43,199 bases of DNA from an uncultured Spirochaetaceae bacterium (GTDB lineage: Bacteria; Spirochaetota; Spirochaetia; Treponematales; Treponemataceae). Below are positions 40,943-43,199 of this stretch, in pieces. The position numbers and the translations under genes are program-made. Below the pieces are notes generated by a model. It was not told the origin of the DNA, did not search any database, and saw only the letters and a list, made by a program, of their open reading frames with translations. The stretch lies in NCBI GenBank assembly GCA_902785455.1, contig CACZYY010000023.1, forward strand, positions 1 through 43,199, read 5' to 3'. Within the stretch, counting starts at the first letter, position 1; the number at the start of each line of letters is the position of its first letter.

Positions 40943-42391
40943 CTATAAGATTTTAAGGCGATAAGAAAGTGAAAGGTCAAACCATCTTCCGCCGGCCCCG
41001 CCTTCGTATCCATTGGAAAGATCGTATGAATCTTTTGAGCTGCTTTTAGCATAATCTTTACCGCGAAGAACACGCATAAAAAAATAATTTGCATTGAACA
41101 AGAAAGAATGTCGTTCAGCAATAGTGTATGTTAATCCGAAATTCCACTTGAAAGCGGCAAAATAACCGGGCGTCAAATCAGCATAATCTACAGATTTCAA
41201 GAAATGTTTGTCAAAAGATACGGAATAGACATAAGGCGCAAAGAAAAACCCTGTATTTACCTCAAAGTTTAATGGCAAATTAACGGAAAAATCACTTCCA
41301 AGCCATAAATAATCAGAAACTCGTTTATACTCAATAACATCCTGGCCAGAAAAGTCTTTTATCGTCTGATGCAACGTATCACTGTAGTGGTAGTATGGAG
41401 CTCCGCCTGTGTTCCCGACAGATTTCCCATACCACGCCGTTCCATCCTTTCCTAAGAATTTGACTCTCTGATAGTCGAAAGCAAGTGCAGGTTTGATTTT
41501 GAAAATTTCACGAACCCGGAAAGAATATCCAGCCTTAATAGAAAACTCGATATCTTCTTTTAGAAAATTCTTGCTTTTGGAATAATTCGTTTTGTACTTG
41601 TTGCCGCCATTTTCTTCAGGCACAATGATATTCTGCCAGTCCGAATCCAGCATGTTGCCGGTTCTTTCCGGAACTCCGATTTTAATTCCTGTTTCTAAAA
41701 AAACATTCTTCCAGCCGCCGGAAATTTTGGCTCCCAAATATTTTTCGGGCTTGATTTCCCAATTTAATTCGCTCAGTTTGTCTCTGGAAAAATATGAATT
41801 GTTATAAAAGACATACTCGTTTATCTGCCCCCATTTCATTCCACAAAGTGGCTCGACATAGAGGGAAAAAGATGTAGATTTTTTTTCAGATTTTTGTTTT
41901 TTTTCTTTTTCTTGTTTTTGTTTATTGTTTTTTTCTGATATTTCTATTTTTAACTGTTTGCAAAATAACAGAGTAACCTCATCAATAGCAGATGGCGATG
42001 ATGAAAAAATATCTTCCAGCGTTTCTCTACCAGTTGATTGAACATTAAAAAGAATTTCTCCTGTTGAAAAAGAAATCATATTTAGAGACAGTATATAATT
42101 AGAATTTGTATAATCAACATAGGAAATAATGGAGTAATTTGCTAGATATGAAGATGTATCTATAATTTTAAATTTTGTATATTTTTTTATATTTGCTTCA
42201 ATCCTATCTTTTATTTGCCGAGAGATTGATTCATCAAGAACAGGCTTTCCTTCAACAGTATTCTTGCGATTTATTGACTCCAAATCTGTCTCAAGTACAG
42301 TTATATAATCATCTTCTTTTATTACTTGCTGAGAAAATACACTAGTTAAAAATATGAAAACTAATAGAAAATAAAGAAGAAGCTTCTTCAT
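40943..42391 (-). CDS. Omptin-like outer-membrane protease fused to an N-terminal lipoprotein/CsgG-like domain
   Basis: 482 residues. Signal peptide MKKLLLYFLLVFIFLTSVFS; an alpha/beta domain at ~22-152 with the stretch YILSLNMISFSTGEILFNV, like LpoB/CsgG-type domains of spirochaetes; a charged linker (NNKQKQEKEKKQKSEKKS); then a ten-strand-type barrel from ~175. Omptin dyads are present: D249-x-D251 in GNMLDSDW (compare MxDxDW of OmpT) and D394-x-H396 in SFDKH. Predicted to cleave near basic residues at the cell surface. Four bases separate it from the RluA gene upstream. Confidence 0.75.
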   Translation of the reverse strand: MKKLLLYFLLVFIFLTSVFSQQVIKEDDYITVLETDLESINRKNTVEGKPVLDESISRQIKDRIEANIKKYTKFKIIDTSSYLANYSIISYVDYTNSNYILSLNMISFSTGEILFNVQSTGRETLEDIFSSSPSAIDEVTLLFCKQLKIEISEKNNKQKQEKEKKQKSEKKSTSFSLYVEPLCGMKWGQINEYVFYNNSYFSRDKLSELNWEIKPEKYLGAKISGGWKNVFLETGIKIGVPERTGNMLDSDWQNIIVPEENGGNKYKTNYSKSKNFLKEDIEFSIKAGYSFRVREIFKIKPALAFDYQRVKFLGKDGTAWYGKSVGNTGGAPYYHYSDTLHQTIKDFSGQDVIEYKRVSDYLWLGSDFSVNLPLNFEVNTGFFFAPYVYSVSFDKHFLKSVDYADLTPGYFAAFKWNFGLTYTIAERHSFLFNANYFFMRVLRGKDYAKSSSKDSYDLSNGYEGGAGGRWFDLSLSYRLKIL

Positions 42392-42394
42392 AAT

Positions 42395-43156
42395 TTAATT
42401 ATCTGCCTGCGCCCCTAGCGGATCCACACCAAAGATTGAGGCAAGCTGCTTGCGTGTGGCATCCATGTCCTTGGGATATGGAGCGGTGAATGTTATTTCT
42501 TCACCTGATTTTGGATGTTTGAGCGTGAGTTTGTATGCGTGAAGGGCGAGGCGACTCAAAAGAGGCCGTTCCTGATCAGCGTTTCCGTTCCATCGTTTTT
42601 TGATTTCGGAAAGGATAACTGGATGCTGATTGCCGGAATAAAGCGGATCACAGACAATTGAGATTCCAAGTGACTGCAAGTGCGCGCGAATCTGGTGCGT
42701 GCGGCCTGTATGAGGGCGGGCTTCGACCCAGGAATACGGGCCGCAATTCCCTAAGTTCTTAAAATCTGTGATTGCGACTTTGCCGTATCGCTGATTTAAA
42801 ACTGTGCGGTGGCGTGCGTCTCCATCTACGAGCAATTTTGAATCAACTTTTTTGGTTTCCCACATTGGATGCCCAAGAACAAGTGCGTGATAAATTTTTG
42901 TGACCTCACGATTTTCGAACTGCATCGAGAGATTTCGGTGTGATTCCGGATTTTTGGCATAAATTACGCAGCCGGAAGTGTCCTTGTCGATTCGATGAAC
43001 AGCAAACAATTTGCCGAATTCTTTTTCTGCTTCGAGGTCAAGGCGCGGCGCGTCTTCGTCATAGCGGTCGGCAGCAATCAAAAGCCCGCTTCGTTTGTTG
43101 AGAACAACAATGTCATCATCATTATAAATTACTGTGTAGTCTGGTGTTATTTTCAT
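42395..43156 (-). CDS. RluA-family pseudouridine synthase
   Basis: 253 residues. Catalytic motif HRIDKDTSGCVIYAKN with the conserved Asp (about residue 57), followed by GRTHQIRAHLQSLGISIVCD. Isomerises uridine in rRNA or tRNA; target not readable. No S4 domain, so nearer RluA/RluC-short forms. Its start lies 43 bases from the window edge. The omptin fusion gene follows four bases downstream. Confidence 0.92.
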   Translation of the reverse strand: MKITPDYTVIYNDDDIVVLNKRSGLLIAADRYDEDAPRLDLEAEKEFGKLFAVHRIDKDTSGCVIYAKNPESHRNLSMQFENREVTKIYHALVLGHPMWETKKVDSKLLVDGDARHRTVLNQRYGKVAITDFKNLGNCGPYSWVEARPHTGRTHQIRAHLQSLGISIVCDPLYSGNQHPVILSEIKKRWNGNADQERPLLSRLALHAYKLTLKHPKSGEEITFTAPYPKDMDATRKQLASIFGVDPLGAQADN

Positions 43157-43199
43157 TTCATTTTAATTATATCAGAAAATACAGAAAAAGTCAGTGGTG

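Overview
The window most resembles a host-associated treponeme (Spirochaetota, genus Treponema or a close relative). Evidence: a spirochaete-type core flagellin FlaB with a candidate sigma-28 promoter, many lipoproteins with short spirochaete-style lipoboxes, a single-chain PurL, an omptin-type outer-membrane protein, and an ORFan-rich island. This is inferred from protein resemblance alone; no search was run.

Layout. 1-7.8 kb: murE, a membrane acyltransferase and the large FGAM synthase purL. 7.9-13.4 kb: an accessory island made of a type III toxin-antitoxin locus (three 35-nt RNA repeats, terminator, ToxN-like toxin), then a divergent XRE regulator and a seven-gene same-strand cassette of mostly unrecognised small and membrane proteins. 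13.4-20.8 kb: a 6S RNA, a short PBECR4-like ORF, an orphan ABC ATPase, a CBS-ACT protein, a DUF4143 ATPase, an Rpn-nuclease remnant, a SUMF1-domain lipoprotein and an unknown gene. 20.8-23 kb: membrane protein, histidine kinase and LuxR-type response regulator. 23-28.4 kb: a complete branched-chain amino-acid ABC transporter, transcribed livJ-livH-livM-livG-livF on the minus strand. 28.5-34.5 kb: a metalloprotease lipoprotein, rsmE, tRNA-Val(CAC), flaB, a small membrane protein and a UPF0210/DUF711 protein. 34.6-43.2 kb: MATE exporter, YgiQ radical-SAM protein, a DUF4160 gene pair, NifU-like protein, TetR regulator, THUMP methyltransferase, an omptin fusion protein and an RluA-type pseudouridine synthase.

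The most striking non-gene structure is a set of interspersed structured repeats. Family A (about eight or nine copies) is a three-hairpin unit whose central hairpin almost always has the loop GAG, while its stems change by paired substitutions; one copy lies in frame inside murE, one copy ends livG, one is nested in another repeat, and three break up a duplicated tRNA-Val. Family B has two copies in opposite orientation with conserved blocks around swapped hairpins. Family C has two copies of about 150 bp with terminal inverted repeats. Family D has two weaker copies.

Four reading-frame breaks (8.77, 12.14, 18.1 and 22.12 kb) all fall in the accessory half. They may be sequencing errors, decay, or, for a G7 tract in the histidine kinase, phase variation. 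Candidate undescribed systems are the cassette at 9.1-13.4 kb beside the type III TA locus and the family A repeat.
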